DNA of 28,668 nucleotides from Fibrobacter sp. UBA4375 (lineage in GTDB: Bacteria > Fibrobacterota > Fibrobacteria > Fibrobacterales > Fibrobacteraceae), in assembly GCA_002391195.1 (NCBI GenBank), contig DGRZ01000082.1, positions 1,229 to 29,896 on the forward strand, written 5' to 3'. Position 1 is the stretch's first letter. Each line of letters opens with the position of its first letter. The notes beneath the pieces were generated by a model that ran no database searches, had not been told where the DNA came from, and saw nothing but the letters and a program-made list of their open reading frames with translations. Both the position numbers and the translations under genes were made by a program. Below are positions 7,826 to 15,756 of the stretch, one piece after another.

Positions 7826-8926
7826 CTAGCCCTCCGAACCGGTGTCGGGGAGGGAGACCTCGTCTTCGGCGGAAACGGCGTCCTGCTCGCCCAGCTTGAA
7901 CAGTTCCACGTCCTTCATGCTCTCGCGGATTTTCTGCTCGATTTCGTTGCAGAGCTCCGGATTGTCCTTGAGGAACAGGCGGGTGTTCTCGCGGCCCTGG
8001 CCGATGCGCTCGTTGTTGTAGCTGAACCAGGAACCGCTCTTCTGGATGATGTCCAGTTCGGAGGCCAGGTCCAGGATGGAGGCTTCGCGGGAGATGCCGC
8101 AGCCGTACAGGATGTCGAACTCGCACTGGGTGAAGGGGGCGGCCACCTTGTTCTTGACCACCTTGACGCGGGTGCGGTTGCCGATGACCTCTTCGCCGTC
8201 CTTGATGGCGGCGATACGGCGGATGTCCAGACGCTGGGTGGCATAGAACTTGAGGGCGTTACCACCGGTAGTGGTCTCGGGGTTGCCGAACATGACGCCA
8301 ATCTTCATGCGGAGCTGGTTGATGAACAGCATGCAGGTGTTGGACTTGGAGAGGATGCCGGTAAGCTTGCGGAGGGCCTGGCTCATGAGGCGGGCCTGGA
8401 GGCCTACGTGGTTGTCGCCCATTTCGCCGTTGATTTCGGCCTGGGGGACAAGTGCTGCCACGGAGTCGATGACGATGATGTCGATAGCGCCAGAACGCAC
8501 CAGGGTTTCGGCGATGTCCAGGGCCTGCTCGCCGGTGTCGGGCTGGGACACCAGCAGGGATTCGATATCGACGCCCAGCTTGCGGGCGTAGACCGCGTCG
8601 AAGGCGTGTTCGGCATCGATGAAGGCCGCCACGCCGCCAAGCTTCTGGGCCTCGGCGATGGCGTGGAGGGTAAGGGTCGTCTTGCCGGAGGATTCTGGTC
8701 CGTAAATCTCGATGATGCGGCCCCGGGGGAAGCCTCCCACGCCGAGGGCCATGTCCAGCTGGATACAGCCCGACGGGATGACGGGGATTTCTTCGACAGG
8801 CTGGCTGCCGAGGGCCATGATGGAACCTTTACCGTAGTTCTTCTCGATCTGTGCGATGGCCGCCTCGACGGCTTTCGCTTTTTCGCTGGAAAGGTTGCTT
8901 GTGGGTGTTGTCGTTTTCTTAGCCAT
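7826..8926 (-). CDS. recA: Recombinase RecA
   Basis: RecA performs strand exchange in homologous recombination and activates LexA cleavage. I choose the MAKKTTTPTSN start (366 aa) because GGAG sits 6 nt before it; a frame extension 13 codons upstream has no ribosome site and would overlap the promoter. Walker A is GPESSGKT (76-83), and Walker B is in the IIVIDSVAALVP segment. The L1/L2 loop regions NHVGLQARLMSQALRKL and GVMFGNPETTTGGNALKF are present. The C-terminus is acidic (EDEVSLPDTGSEG), as in other RecA proteins. It follows cinA on the same strand, but with its own promoter over the cinA stop codon. A terminator lies about 70 nt past the stop. Confidence 0.98.
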   Translation of the reverse strand: MAKKTTTPTSNLSSEKAKAVEAAIAQIEKNYGKGSIMALGSQPVEEIPVIPSGCIQLDMALGVGGFPRGRIIEIYGPESSGKTTLTLHAIAEAQKLGGVAAFIDAEHAFDAVYARKLGVDIESLLVSQPDTGEQALDIAETLVRSGAIDIIVIDSVAALVPQAEINGEMGDNHVGLQARLMSQALRKLTGILSKSNTCMLFINQLRMKIGVMFGNPETTTGGNALKFYATQRLDIRRIAAIKDGEEVIGNRTRVKVVKNKVAAPFTQCEFDILYGCGISREASILDLASELDIIQKSGSWFSYNNERIGQGRENTRLFLKDNPELCNEIEQKIRESMKDVELFKLGEQDAVSAEDEVSLPDTGSEG

Positions 8927-8956
8927 GATTGACTCCATTTTGTTGTTTTCTAGTTT

Positions 8957-8985
8957 AATATACATTTTAGTGTTCGTTTGTGCAA
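8957..8985 (-). promoter_or_regulatory. recA: recA promoter
   Basis: TTGCAC (8985-8980) and TATATT (8962-8957) lie on the minus strand with 17-bp spacing, about 30 bp upstream of the chosen recA start. The element spans the cinA stop codon, so recA can be transcribed independently of cinA. Confidence 0.75.
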
Positions 8986-9488
8986 GTGCTTTTTTGGTTA
9001 TTTAGCAAAAAAAGTAGCTTGCCCAACACGTAATAGACGCTTTTTTCGCGGATTTCTTGCCTATTTCCTGCGAAAATTTTACAAAAGGCTTCATTTTGCA
9101 AACAACTGTTGACACTCATCCACACCGTACCCACAGGTTTGCCGGGTTCGGCTCCCCCTGGCCCCGCGATGCCCGAGGTGGCCACCGCCCAGTCGGCATG
9201 GAACTTTTCCCGTGCCCCCTTGGCCATGGCCTCTACCGTTTCCTTGCTCACGGCCCCGTGCTTTTCGAGGATTTCGGCAGGTACGCCCAAAAGCTCGTGC
9301 TTGACGGAATTCTGGTAGGCGACGATGCCGCCCGCGAACACGGCGGAACTGCCCGCCACGTTCACGATTTCGGAGGCGATGAGCCCGCCGGTGCAGGATT
9401 CCGCGGTAGCGAGCATCTCGCCCCGGGCAAGGAGCGCCTTCTGGATTTCGGCGACCAGCTGTTGGATATTTTCTTGTGTAGCAGTCAT
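8967..9488 (-). CDS. cinA: CinA C-terminal-type nicotinamide-nucleotide amidohydrolase (PncC)
   Basis: This is a stand-alone CinA C-terminal (PncC) domain of about 173 aa that deamidates nicotinamide mononucleotide in pyridine-nucleotide recycling. Signatures are ATAESCTGG (27-35) and ATSGIAGPGGAEPGKPVGTV (103-122), with FAGGIVAYQNSVK between them. The N-terminal MoaB/CinA domain of long CinA proteins is absent. I choose the second ATG (MTATQENIQ), because AAAGGA lies 10 nt before it but only 1 nt before the first ATG at 9497. It is directly upstream of recA, a neighbourhood also known from other bacteria (cinA-recA). Its last codons overlap the recA promoter and the candidate LexA box. Confidence 0.92.
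   Translation of the reverse strand: MTATQENIQQLVAEIQKALLARGEMLATAESCTGGLIASEIVNVAGSSAVFAGGIVAYQNSVKHELLGVPAEILEKHGAVSKETVEAMAKGAREKFHADWAVATSGIAGPGGAEPGKPVGTVWMSVNSCLQNEAFCKIFAGNRQEIREKSVYYVLGKLLFLLNNQKSTCTNEH
8971..8984. promoter_or_regulatory. Candidate LexA (SOS) box over the recA -35
   Basis: TGTTCGTTTGTGCA fits the F. succinogenes LexA motif, which I recall as TGCNC-N4-GTGCA, at all fixed positions but one (T instead of C at position 3). It overlaps the -35 hexamer of the recA promoter, the expected place for SOS repression. The motif is from memory and the match was found by eye. Confidence 0.5.
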
Positions 9489-9637
9489 TGTTTCCATGTC
9501 CTTTAATCTAGCTAATTATTTACGACAAAAAATGACAATAATTATTTTTTTTTGCTGATCTAATTTCAGCAGAGAAAAAATATAAAAGGGAAAGACTGGT
9601 TGGTGGGGCTTGCGATGGTCCCGGGGTACTTGACTGG

Positions 9638-11407
9638 CTATTGATACATCCCTTCAATCTTGTCGGCGTAGCGTTCTTCGGCCACTTTTCGACGGATTTT
9701 TAAGGTGGGGGTCAACAATCCGGACTCTATGGTGAGTTCGTCTCCAATCAGGACCCATCGGCATATCTTTTCCCAGTGGTTCAACTTGCGGTTGATGCGG
9801 GTAATGTGACGGAATACGGATTCTCTTACACGGAGGGACTTCAATGCCAAATCCATGCGAAAATCCTCTTTGGAAATCCGGAGCAGACGACGGGCTCCTT
9901 CCGGGTTGATCCATATAAGCGCGGAGGCGAACTTTCGGTTGTTGGCGATGACCAGGGCCTGCTCCACTAGGGGGTGTCGGCTGATCTCTAGCTCAATGGG
10001 GTTCGGGCTTACATACTTGCCGGTGCTGGTCTTCAAGAGCTCCTTGATGCGGCCCGTAAGGGAAAGAAAACCGTTTTCGTCTATGCTTCCTTGGTCGCCG
10101 GTTTTGAAGAATCCGTCTTCGGTAAAGATTTCGGCGTTGAGTTCCGGCATGTTGTGGTAGCCTCTAAACACGCTGTCGCCTTTCACCATGACTTCGTTGT
10201 TCTCGCCAATTTTTACCTGTAAATGCTTTAGAGGCTTGCCAACGCTGCCTAGAGCGATCGCATGGTCGCAGTTGGCGCTGACTACAGGGGAGCATTCCGT
10301 GAGGCCGTAACCTTCGTAGACGGGCAGTCCGATGTTCAGCAGGAACCTGAGAATACTCTTGTTTAGCGCATTGCTGCCGGAGATAATAAGCCTGAAGTTT
10401 CCACCGATGGCGCTACGCATCTTGGAGTAAACCAGTTTGTCGTAAAACCGCATGGCGTGGCTGCGTTTTTTGGTGGGGTCGTTTAACTTGGCCAGCTTGA
10501 TGGCGTTCTTGATAAGGAGCCGCTTAGGCCCTCTGGCCTTGTCTGCCGCTGCGGTCATGCTCTCGTAAAGTCGCTCGAGAATCCTCGGAACCACAATCAT
10601 TACGGAGGGCTTGACTTCTGTCATGATTTTGGCCGCATTTTTTGGGGAATCGGCAAAATAGATGGTGGCGCCATTCAAGATGTAGAAATACACAGCCATT
10701 CGCTCAAAAACATGGGCCACGGGCAGCATGGTAAGGCACCGGTCTTTTTCAGGATCCACGGTATAAAGGTCCAAGATGCTCTGAATTTGGGAAAGCATGT
10801 TCCGGTGGGAGAGTTCTGCCCCCTTGGGCCTGCCGGTAGAACCGCTGGTGTAGATGATGCTGAAAAGGTCGTCGGGCTGTATAGACTCAATTTGTTGGTG
10901 TAGCCAGCTTGTATTTTCTGGGTCTTGCATCAATCCGTAGCCTTCGGTCAAAAGGTCGTCCCAGTAAATGCCGTTGCCCGGGAGAGGGGAGGCGGAGTCA
11001 ATGCAGATGATGGTGGAAAATCCCGAAAGATTTTCTTTTAGTGGCGCATCCAAGTCATTCATGTTGTTTATGACCAAGATGTGTACGACGGCATCTTCGC
11101 ATTGAAATGCAAAATTTTCCGAAGAAATGTTCGGGAAAAGAGGAACCACACGGGCATGGTTGATCTGGGTGGCGATATCTGCCATGATCCAGTAGGGGGA
11201 ACTCCCGGCGATAATCCCGATGCTTTCTCTTTCTTTAACCCCGTGGCTATGGAGTGCAAGGGCCAAGGCCTGGGTGTCTCGTTCCAGGTTTTCCTTTGAA
11301 AAGTGAGTCCAGTCCCCGTTTTGCCGTTGGTACCAGCCGCCAAAATCCTCTCGATGGCAGGTGGCAAAGAATAGTTCGGGGAGCGAATTGAATTTTAGGG
11401 ACTCCAT
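9638..11407 (-). CDS. fadD: Long-chain fatty acid-CoA ligase (AMP-forming)
   Basis: This 589-aa member of the ANL adenylating superfamily is closest in pattern to long-chain acyl-CoA synthetases of the FadD15 type. It activates fatty acids with ATP to acyl-AMP and then acyl-CoA. The P-loop-like motif is YTSGSTGRPKG (186-196). Others are HVFERMAVYFYI after LPVA, VYEGYGLTECSPV (the A5-type motif), FKTGDQGSIDENGFLSLTGR (hinge region) and KELLKTSTGKYVSP (the A10 region carrying the catalytic Lys). There is no signal peptide, so it is cytosolic or membrane-associated. No obvious Shine-Dalgarno precedes the start. It stands alone; the neighbouring genes do not indicate whether the role is catabolic or in lipid recycling. 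Substrate chain length is not determined by sequence alone. Confidence 0.93.
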   Translation of the reverse strand: MESLKFNSLPELFFATCHREDFGGWYQRQNGDWTHFSKENLERDTQALALALHSHGVKERESIGIIAGSSPYWIMADIATQINHARVVPLFPNISSENFAFQCEDAVVHILVINNMNDLDAPLKENLSGFSTIICIDSASPLPGNGIYWDDLLTEGYGLMQDPENTSWLHQQIESIQPDDLFSIIYTSGSTGRPKGAELSHRNMLSQIQSILDLYTVDPEKDRCLTMLPVAHVFERMAVYFYILNGATIYFADSPKNAAKIMTEVKPSVMIVVPRILERLYESMTAAADKARGPKRLLIKNAIKLAKLNDPTKKRSHAMRFYDKLVYSKMRSAIGGNFRLIISGSNALNKSILRFLLNIGLPVYEGYGLTECSPVVSANCDHAIALGSVGKPLKHLQVKIGENNEVMVKGDSVFRGYHNMPELNAEIFTEDGFFKTGDQGSIDENGFLSLTGRIKELLKTSTGKYVSPNPIELEISRHPLVEQALVIANNRKFASALIWINPEGARRLLRISKEDFRMDLALKSLRVRESVFRHITRINRKLNHWEKICRWVLIGDELTIESGLLTPTLKIRRKVAEERYADKIEGMYQ

Positions 11408-11476
11408 ACACTGAAAATAACATTCTTATGGGCGAAAAGTTCATTTTTTTTGAAAAAAAACTATATATTGGGAACC

Positions 11477-11806
11477 ATGTTGAAGAAACTAGAGGATTAC
11501 ACCAACTATCTGGAACATCGTGTTGCTCAAGGAGCGGCTCTTTCGTCCGAGGAATTGCTCTCGGTCAGGGTTCACATTGGTTTTTTCCAGCACGAAAGAC
11601 TGGTCCACGAGCTGGTCATGATCCTTTTTGCCTTGCTCACGGTAGGCGGGTTTCTTTTTTTCGTGGCTATGCCGGAAATCCTAGTTCTGGTTCTGGATAT
11701 TCTGTTTTTGGGCTTACTTATTCCTTACATCAGGCACTACTACGGGCTTGAAAATGGGGTCCAAAAGCTCTATAGCCTTTATTCTAGGCTAGAAGAACAG
11801 AAATAG
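11477..11806 (+). CDS. Small membrane protein, unknown
   Basis: I do not recognise this 109-aa protein. Residues about 1-40 are hydrophilic and helical (MLKKLEDYTNYLEHRVAQG). Then come two hydrophobic segments, about 46-66 (LVMILFALLTVGGFLFFVAM) and 68-84 (ILVLVLDILFLGLLIPYI), and a charged tail (LYSLYSRLEEQK). This predicts a two-pass protein with both ends on the same side of the membrane. An in-frame TTG nine codons upstream is an alternative start, but the ATG at 11477 follows GGGAACC and gives a cleaner N-terminus. It precedes the GGDEF-EAL gene by about 95 bp on the same strand; a joint role is possible but unproven. Confidence 0.7.
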   Translation: MLKKLEDYTNYLEHRVAQGAALSSEELLSVRVHIGFFQHERLVHELVMILFALLTVGGFLFFVAMPEILVLVLDILFLGLLIPYIRHYYGLENGVQKLYSLYSRLEEQK

Positions 11807-11901
11807 CGTCAGTTATTCCAATTTGGAATAGTTTGAATTGGACTGCAGAGAGCCCCCAAAGAACTGTTGTTTTAAGTTATATTCACCTCATTAGGGATGC
11901 T

Positions 11902-13872
11902 ATGAGATTGTTTGACGAACATTCGGTTTTGCGTTTTGCGCTTTTATTTGCGTGTTTCTTATTTACCGCATTTATTCCAGATATTATTCATTTGTCTGAA
12001 AAACCCATGGGGTTTATTCCCTACTTCTTTGCGATTTTCTTCCTTGCGTACGTGGCCCTCTTTTACAAATTTCCTGTTCAGGGCAACAGAAAAAAGATTC
12101 GTAACGATGTGGTGATTCCCGAAAAGGTGGAACAGGTTCCCGCCCGCGATTACCAGAAGGATCTTTCCGAAAAGGATGAACTGTTCCAGATGCTGGTGGA
12201 TGTTTCCTCTGACGGATTTTGGACCTTTGATGTGCCCACGGGAAAGGTCTATTGGTCCAATAGGGTAGCAAAGTTCTTGAATATTCCGCTAACGAGCATC
12301 GTGGATTCCTTTGACACCCTCAAGAATGCGGTTCTAGAAAGCGACTGGACCACGTTTAAGGAGAAATTCACCCGATCCCTAGAGGATAACGCGCCCTTTT
12401 CGGCGAAGCTTCGGCTTTTGAATGTGCCGAAAGACGGAAACTCTGAAATTATTGTTTCGGGCCGGTCGCAATGTAACGAAGAGGGAAGACCAATCCGTGT
12501 AATCGGCTCTATTACAGGCGCCCACGAACAAGAAGAAAGCAATCGTCAGTTCTACGCTTATCGCGATGCCCTTACGGGCGTGTATAACCGAAAGTTCTTC
12601 TTGGAAAAACTGAAGGTAGACGTGGATATGGCCGCCCAGAAGCCGGATTACACATTCGCGGTAGTTCTTTTGGATATCGACAGCTTTGGTGCCATCAACG
12701 AATCCTATTCCATGAATTTTGGCGACAACGTTCTGAAGATTGTTTCCGACCGTATTCGTTCCACCTGTAGGAACAACGACTGCGTAGCCCGCATTGGTCC
12801 CGATGTGTTTGCTGTAGTGATTCACGATATTGAAGGCAAGGGCTCCGACGACGAACTGATGCCAACGGTAAAGCGCCTCCACAACAAGGTGAAAACTCCT
12901 ATCCAGTTGGACGGCCGTGAACTCTATATCAGCGTGTCCATGGCGGTCGTGGTGAACAAGGACGTGGACTGCGTAGAAGATTTGCTGTCTAACGCCACGG
13001 CGGTACTCAGGGACTTGAAGAAGGGCGGTAATCACGGCGGAATCCAGTTCTTTGCAGGAGGAATCCGCGAAAAGGCCATGAAACTGTATAAGCTGGAGTA
13101 CGAAATCCGCAGGGCCATACAGGCCCAGGAGTTCGTGCTGGTGTACCAGCCCATTGTAGATATCGAACGCGGGAACAGGGTGTCCGGTTTCGAGGCACTT
13201 GTCCGCTGGAATAATTCTGAGCACGGAGTAGTTTCCCCTGCAGAATTTATCCCTCTGGCCGAAGAGACTGGCCTGATTGTGCCTATGGGTGCCCAGATTC
13301 TGCGGATGGCTTGCGAGCAGACCAAGAAATGGGTAGATATGGGTTTCAGCGATATCCGTGTGGCCGTAAACTTCTCTGCAAAGCAGTTCACTCTGGACAA
13401 CATGGTGGACGACGTGAAGCGGGTGCTTGCCGAAACCCACCTGAATCCCAAGAACTTGAAGCTGGAAATTACGGAATACACTGCCATGTGCGAAGTGGAA
13501 AAGGCCATAGACATTATGCGGGCTCTCTCCAACATGGGACTCCAGATTTCTATCGATGATTTCGGTACGGGTTATAGTTCCCTTTCTTATTTGAAACGCT
13601 ATCCGGTGCATACCCTCAAGATGGACAAGTCCTTTATCGACCACATCGCCGACGACGAAGAGGATGCCACTTTTGCACGGATGGTGATTAGCATTGCCAA
13701 CACCTTGAACCTGGACTTGATTGCCGAAGGGGTAGAGACGGAAGAACAGCTACAGTTCTTGAAACGGGAAGGCTGTCGCTACATCCAGGGCTACTATTTC
13801 AGCAAGCCTCTGGCTCCCGAAAAGGCTTTGGCCTACATGCGTGAGCATTATGATGTAGGGGCTAGGGTTTAG
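11902..13872 (+). CDS. Membrane-anchored PAS-GGDEF-EAL protein, probable c-di-GMP phosphodiesterase
   Basis: About 656 aa. Two hydrophobic segments near the N-terminus (FALLFACFLFTAFIPDII and IPYFFAIFFLAYVALFY) are followed by a PAS domain (DELFQMLVDVSSDGFWTFDV onward), a GGDEF domain (DALTGVYNR, VVLLDIDSFGAINE) and an EAL domain. The GGDEF signature is replaced by GPDVF (12796-12810), so cyclase activity is unlikely, although GTP binding could persist. The EAL domain looks intact: FEALVRW, NFSAKQF, KLEITE, IDDFGTGYSSL, LKMDKSFID and LIAEGVETEEQL are all present. Predicted role: sensing through PAS and hydrolysis of cyclic di-GMP. I choose the ATG after AGGGATGC over an upstream TTG. The stop codon and last few codons fall within a heptamer repeat tract. 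Confidence 0.9.
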   Translation: MRLFDEHSVLRFALLFACFLFTAFIPDIIHLSEKPMGFIPYFFAIFFLAYVALFYKFPVQGNRKKIRNDVVIPEKVEQVPARDYQKDLSEKDELFQMLVDVSSDGFWTFDVPTGKVYWSNRVAKFLNIPLTSIVDSFDTLKNAVLESDWTTFKEKFTRSLEDNAPFSAKLRLLNVPKDGNSEIIVSGRSQCNEEGRPIRVIGSITGAHEQEESNRQFYAYRDALTGVYNRKFFLEKLKVDVDMAAQKPDYTFAVVLLDIDSFGAINESYSMNFGDNVLKIVSDRIRSTCRNNDCVARIGPDVFAVVIHDIEGKGSDDELMPTVKRLHNKVKTPIQLDGRELYISVSMAVVVNKDVDCVEDLLSNATAVLRDLKKGGNHGGIQFFAGGIREKAMKLYKLEYEIRRAIQAQEFVLVYQPIVDIERGNRVSGFEALVRWNNSEHGVVSPAEFIPLAEETGLIVPMGAQILRMACEQTKKWVDMGFSDIRVAVNFSAKQFTLDNMVDDVKRVLAETHLNPKNLKLEITEYTAMCEVEKAIDIMRALSNMGLQISIDDFGTGYSSLSYLKRYPVHTLKMDKSFIDHIADDEEDATFARMVISIANTLNLDLIAEGVETEEQLQFLKREGCRYIQGYYFSKPLAPEKALAYMREHYDVGARV

Positions 13873-14036
13873 GATCTAGGGGCTAGGATTTAGGGAAATG
13901 TGGGATGTGAAGTGTGAGGTTCAAGGCTCGGGACATGAGGTATGTCATCCCCGACCCATTCGACAAGCTCAGGGCAGGCTCTGGTCGGGGATCCGCTGGA
14001 GGTTTTAGGGGTTAGGATCTAGGATTTAGGGGTTAG
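13859..14036. repeat. Degenerate heptamer tract (GGNNTAG type) split by a palindromic repeat
   Basis: From 13859 the sequence parses continuously in 7-base units: GGGCTAG, GGTTTAG, GATCTAG, GGGCTAG, GATTTAG, then a graded shift through TGGGATG, TGAAGTG, TGAGGTT, CAAGGCT and CGGGACA to TGAGGTA (13942). A GTCATCCCC palindrome follows (13944-13994), and then more heptads (TAGGGGT, TAGGATC, TAGGATT, TAGGGGT) to 14036. The first units overlap the 3' end of the GGDEF-EAL gene and supply its stop codon (GGTT-TAG). Confidence 0.8.
13944..13994. repeat. GTCATCCCC...GGGGATCC palindromic repeat inside the heptad tract
   Basis: ATCCCCGACC (13947-13956) pairs with GGTCGGGGAT (13983-13992), a perfect 10-bp stem. 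The loop carries TTCGACAAGCTCAGG, a sequence also common in dispersed repeats of other bacteria. The element divides a heptamer tract, suggesting insertion into it. Confidence 0.75.
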
Positions 14037-14103
14037 AGAAAAAGACTTCTTGAGTGCGTGTTCGGGTCTGCGGACATGCGCTCTTTTTTTATTTTTACGC
14101 CAG

Positions 14104-15756
14104 ATGTCTGGAAAGGTTTATCTGATTGGTGCTGGTCCCGGCGATCCGGGACTCTTGACTTTGCGCGGCAAGGAGATTCTCGAAAAGGCGGATGTGGTCG
14201 TTTACGACCGCCTGGTGTCCCTTGCTATACTCGGGATGTGCAATCCGAAGGCAAAGATGGTGGATGTAGGCAAGATGCCGCAGTACCATAAGGTAAAGCA
14301 ATCCGAAATCAATAAGCTGCTGGTGCAGTTCGCCTGCGAAATGCCGAGTGCGACCATTGCCCGCCTCAAGGGCGGCGACCCCTTCGTGTTTGGTCGTGGC
14401 GGCGAAGAGGCCCTGGAGCTTGTGAATGCCGGCGTGGAATTCGAGATTGTTCCGGGCATCACCTCTGCCATTTCTGTGCCGGCCTATGCGGGAATTCCCG
14501 TAAGCCATCGCGGGATTGCCACTAGTTTCCATATCATAACGGGGCATGAGAGAGATGTCATTGCGGCTCCCGTTTCCGGTGTCATCCCTGCGCAGGCGGG
14601 GATCTCTCTAGACTTCGATGCTCTCGCCCGTTGCCCCGGCACCCTCATTTTTTTGATGGGCATTGCCAACATGGACTTTATCGCACAGCGCCTTGTGGAA
14701 TGCGGTAAGGACCCGAAAACGCCGGTTGCCTTTATCGAGAAAGGAACGACTCCGTACCAGCGGACGGTAATGGCTACATTAGCGACGGCGGGGGAGACCA
14801 TCGTTCGCGAAAAGGTGACGGCCCCTGCCATCACCATCATGGGGGGCGTCGTCGAGCTTGGAAAGAGTCTCGCCTGGAAAAAGAACTTGCCCCTTTCGGG
14901 TAAACGACTTGTAGTAACCCGCGCGGCAAAGCAAGCAAGCGGGATTACTGCAAGGCTTACGGCTCTCGGCGCCGAAGTCATCGAGACCCCGATGATAGAA
15001 ACCCGCACGCTGGAATGCCCTTCTGTCATCCCCGTCCCTTCTTCTGTCATCCCCGCGACCTGTGGTGAGCGAAGTCGAACCAAGGCGGGGATCTCCTCTG
15101 CCATTTTTGACACCCTCGCAGACTTTGACCTTCTTGCTTTTACCAGCGTGAACGGCGTCGAAAGTTTCTTCAAGCAGCTGTTTGACGCCGGTTATGATGT
15201 GCGCATCCTTGCCGGCAAGAAAATCGCCAGTGTCGGGAAAATTACCGAAAAGAAATTGCTGGAATACGGTATCCGCTGCGATTATGTGCCCGAGGACCAT
15301 ACCGGCGAGGGACTGGGAAAACTGTTGGCAACGCTCGTACCTCAAAGCACCGAAGGTGCGACCTCAAACCCCATACCTCAAATCCTCCTCTTGCAGGGTA
15401 ATCTTGCTGACGATACACTTTTGAGACACTTGCCGCAGGCGACCCGCTGGGTGGTTTACGAGACTCTTCCTGTTTCTGAACTCCCCGAATGGAAGCGTGA
15501 AGCCGTTGAATCCGCTGATGCTGTGGTCTTTGCAAGTTCCAGCGCCGTGGAAAATTTTGTTAAAGTCATGCCACAAAGCGTTGAAGGTTCGGACTCGTAC
15601 CCCGAACCTCGTGCCTCGAATCTCAATCCTCGAACCTCTTTCTGCATCGGCCGTCTGACCGAAGCTACCGCCCGTAAGCATGGCTTTGAAACTATCACCT
15701 CTGACGAGACCACCATGGACTCCCTCGTGAAAAAAATTGTGGAATATTACTCGTGA
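14104..15756 (+). CDS. Fused uroporphyrinogen-III C-methyltransferase and uroporphyrinogen-III synthase
   Basis: The N-terminal SUMT (CobA/CysG-C type) domain has VYLIGAGPGDPGLLTL, VVYDRLVS, GGDPFVFGRGGEE and VPGITSAISVPAYAGIPVSHR. It methylates uroporphyrinogen III twice to precorrin-2. The C-terminal HemD domain has FTSVNGVESFF, VFASSSAVENFV and CIGRLTEATARKHGF, and cyclises hydroxymethylbilane. The SUMT-HemD order is known in other bacteria. I choose MSGKVYLIG as start because the family begins there; an upstream TTG adds unrelated residues, and no Shine-Dalgarno is visible at either. Four repeat-derived inserts are in frame: VIPAQAGIS near residue 160, SVIPVPSSVIPATCGERS near 306, and two PQSxEG-type inserts in HemD. 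The stop overlaps the next start (GTGA). Confidence 0.93.
   Translation: MSGKVYLIGAGPGDPGLLTLRGKEILEKADVVVYDRLVSLAILGMCNPKAKMVDVGKMPQYHKVKQSEINKLLVQFACEMPSATIARLKGGDPFVFGRGGEEALELVNAGVEFEIVPGITSAISVPAYAGIPVSHRGIATSFHIITGHERDVIAAPVSGVIPAQAGISLDFDALARCPGTLIFLMGIANMDFIAQRLVECGKDPKTPVAFIEKGTTPYQRTVMATLATAGETIVREKVTAPAITIMGGVVELGKSLAWKKNLPLSGKRLVVTRAAKQASGITARLTALGAEVIETPMIETRTLECPSVIPVPSSVIPATCGERSRTKAGISSAIFDTLADFDLLAFTSVNGVESFFKQLFDAGYDVRILAGKKIASVGKITEKKLLEYGIRCDYVPEDHTGEGLGKLLATLVPQSTEGATSNPIPQILLLQGNLADDTLLRHLPQATRWVVYETLPVSELPEWKREAVESADAVVFASSSAVENFVKVMPQSVEGSDSYPEPRASNLNPRTSFCIGRLTEATARKHGFETITSDETTMDSLVKKIVEYYS
14581..14607. repeat. In-frame palindromic repeat inside the SUMT domain
   Basis: GTCATCCCTGCGCAGGCGGG continues into GATCTCT. 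It is read in frame as VIPAQAGIS between the conserved GHE segment and the DFDALA..GTLIFLMG segment of SUMT, where family members usually have a much shorter link. Confidence 0.8.
15025..15096. repeat. In-frame double palindromic repeat inside the HemD domain
   Basis: A partial copy (GTCATCCCCGTCCCTTCTTCT, 15025-15045) is followed by a full copy (15046-15096) with stem ATCCCCGC / GCGGGGAT. The frame stays open and encodes VIP...VIPATCGERSRTKAGIS between a conserved early HemD strand and the DFDLLAFTSVNGVE block. Confidence 0.8.
15339..15388. repeat. In-frame heptamer repeat with GAA-loop hairpin inside HemD
   Basis: ACCTCAA, then the 15-nt hairpin AGCACCGAAGGTGCG (15346-15360), then ACCTCAA, ACCCCAT, ACCTCAA and ATCCTCC. 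It is translated in frame as part of PQSTEGATSNPIPQI. The hairpin is flanked on both sides by the same heptad. Confidence 0.8.
15571..15640. repeat. Second in-frame heptamer repeat with degenerate hairpin inside HemD
   Basis: AGCGTTGAAGGTTCG (15577-15591) is a degenerate copy of the hairpin at 15346. Seven continuous heptads follow: GACTCGT, ACCCCGA, ACCTCGT, GCCTCGA, ATCTCAA, TCCTCGA, ACCTCTT. The translation PQSVEGSDSYPEP mirrors PQSTEGATSNPIP of the other copy. Confidence 0.75.

Noticed and set aside
8927..8965. A 13-codon upstream extension of RecA
   Set aside because: It has no ribosome site and lies over the promoter -10; the MAKK start has GGAG at 6 nt.
9553..9570. GCTGA...TCAGC hairpin as a terminator upstream of cinA
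   Set aside because: The stem is short and the T and A runs lie on the wrong sides for termination in either direction.
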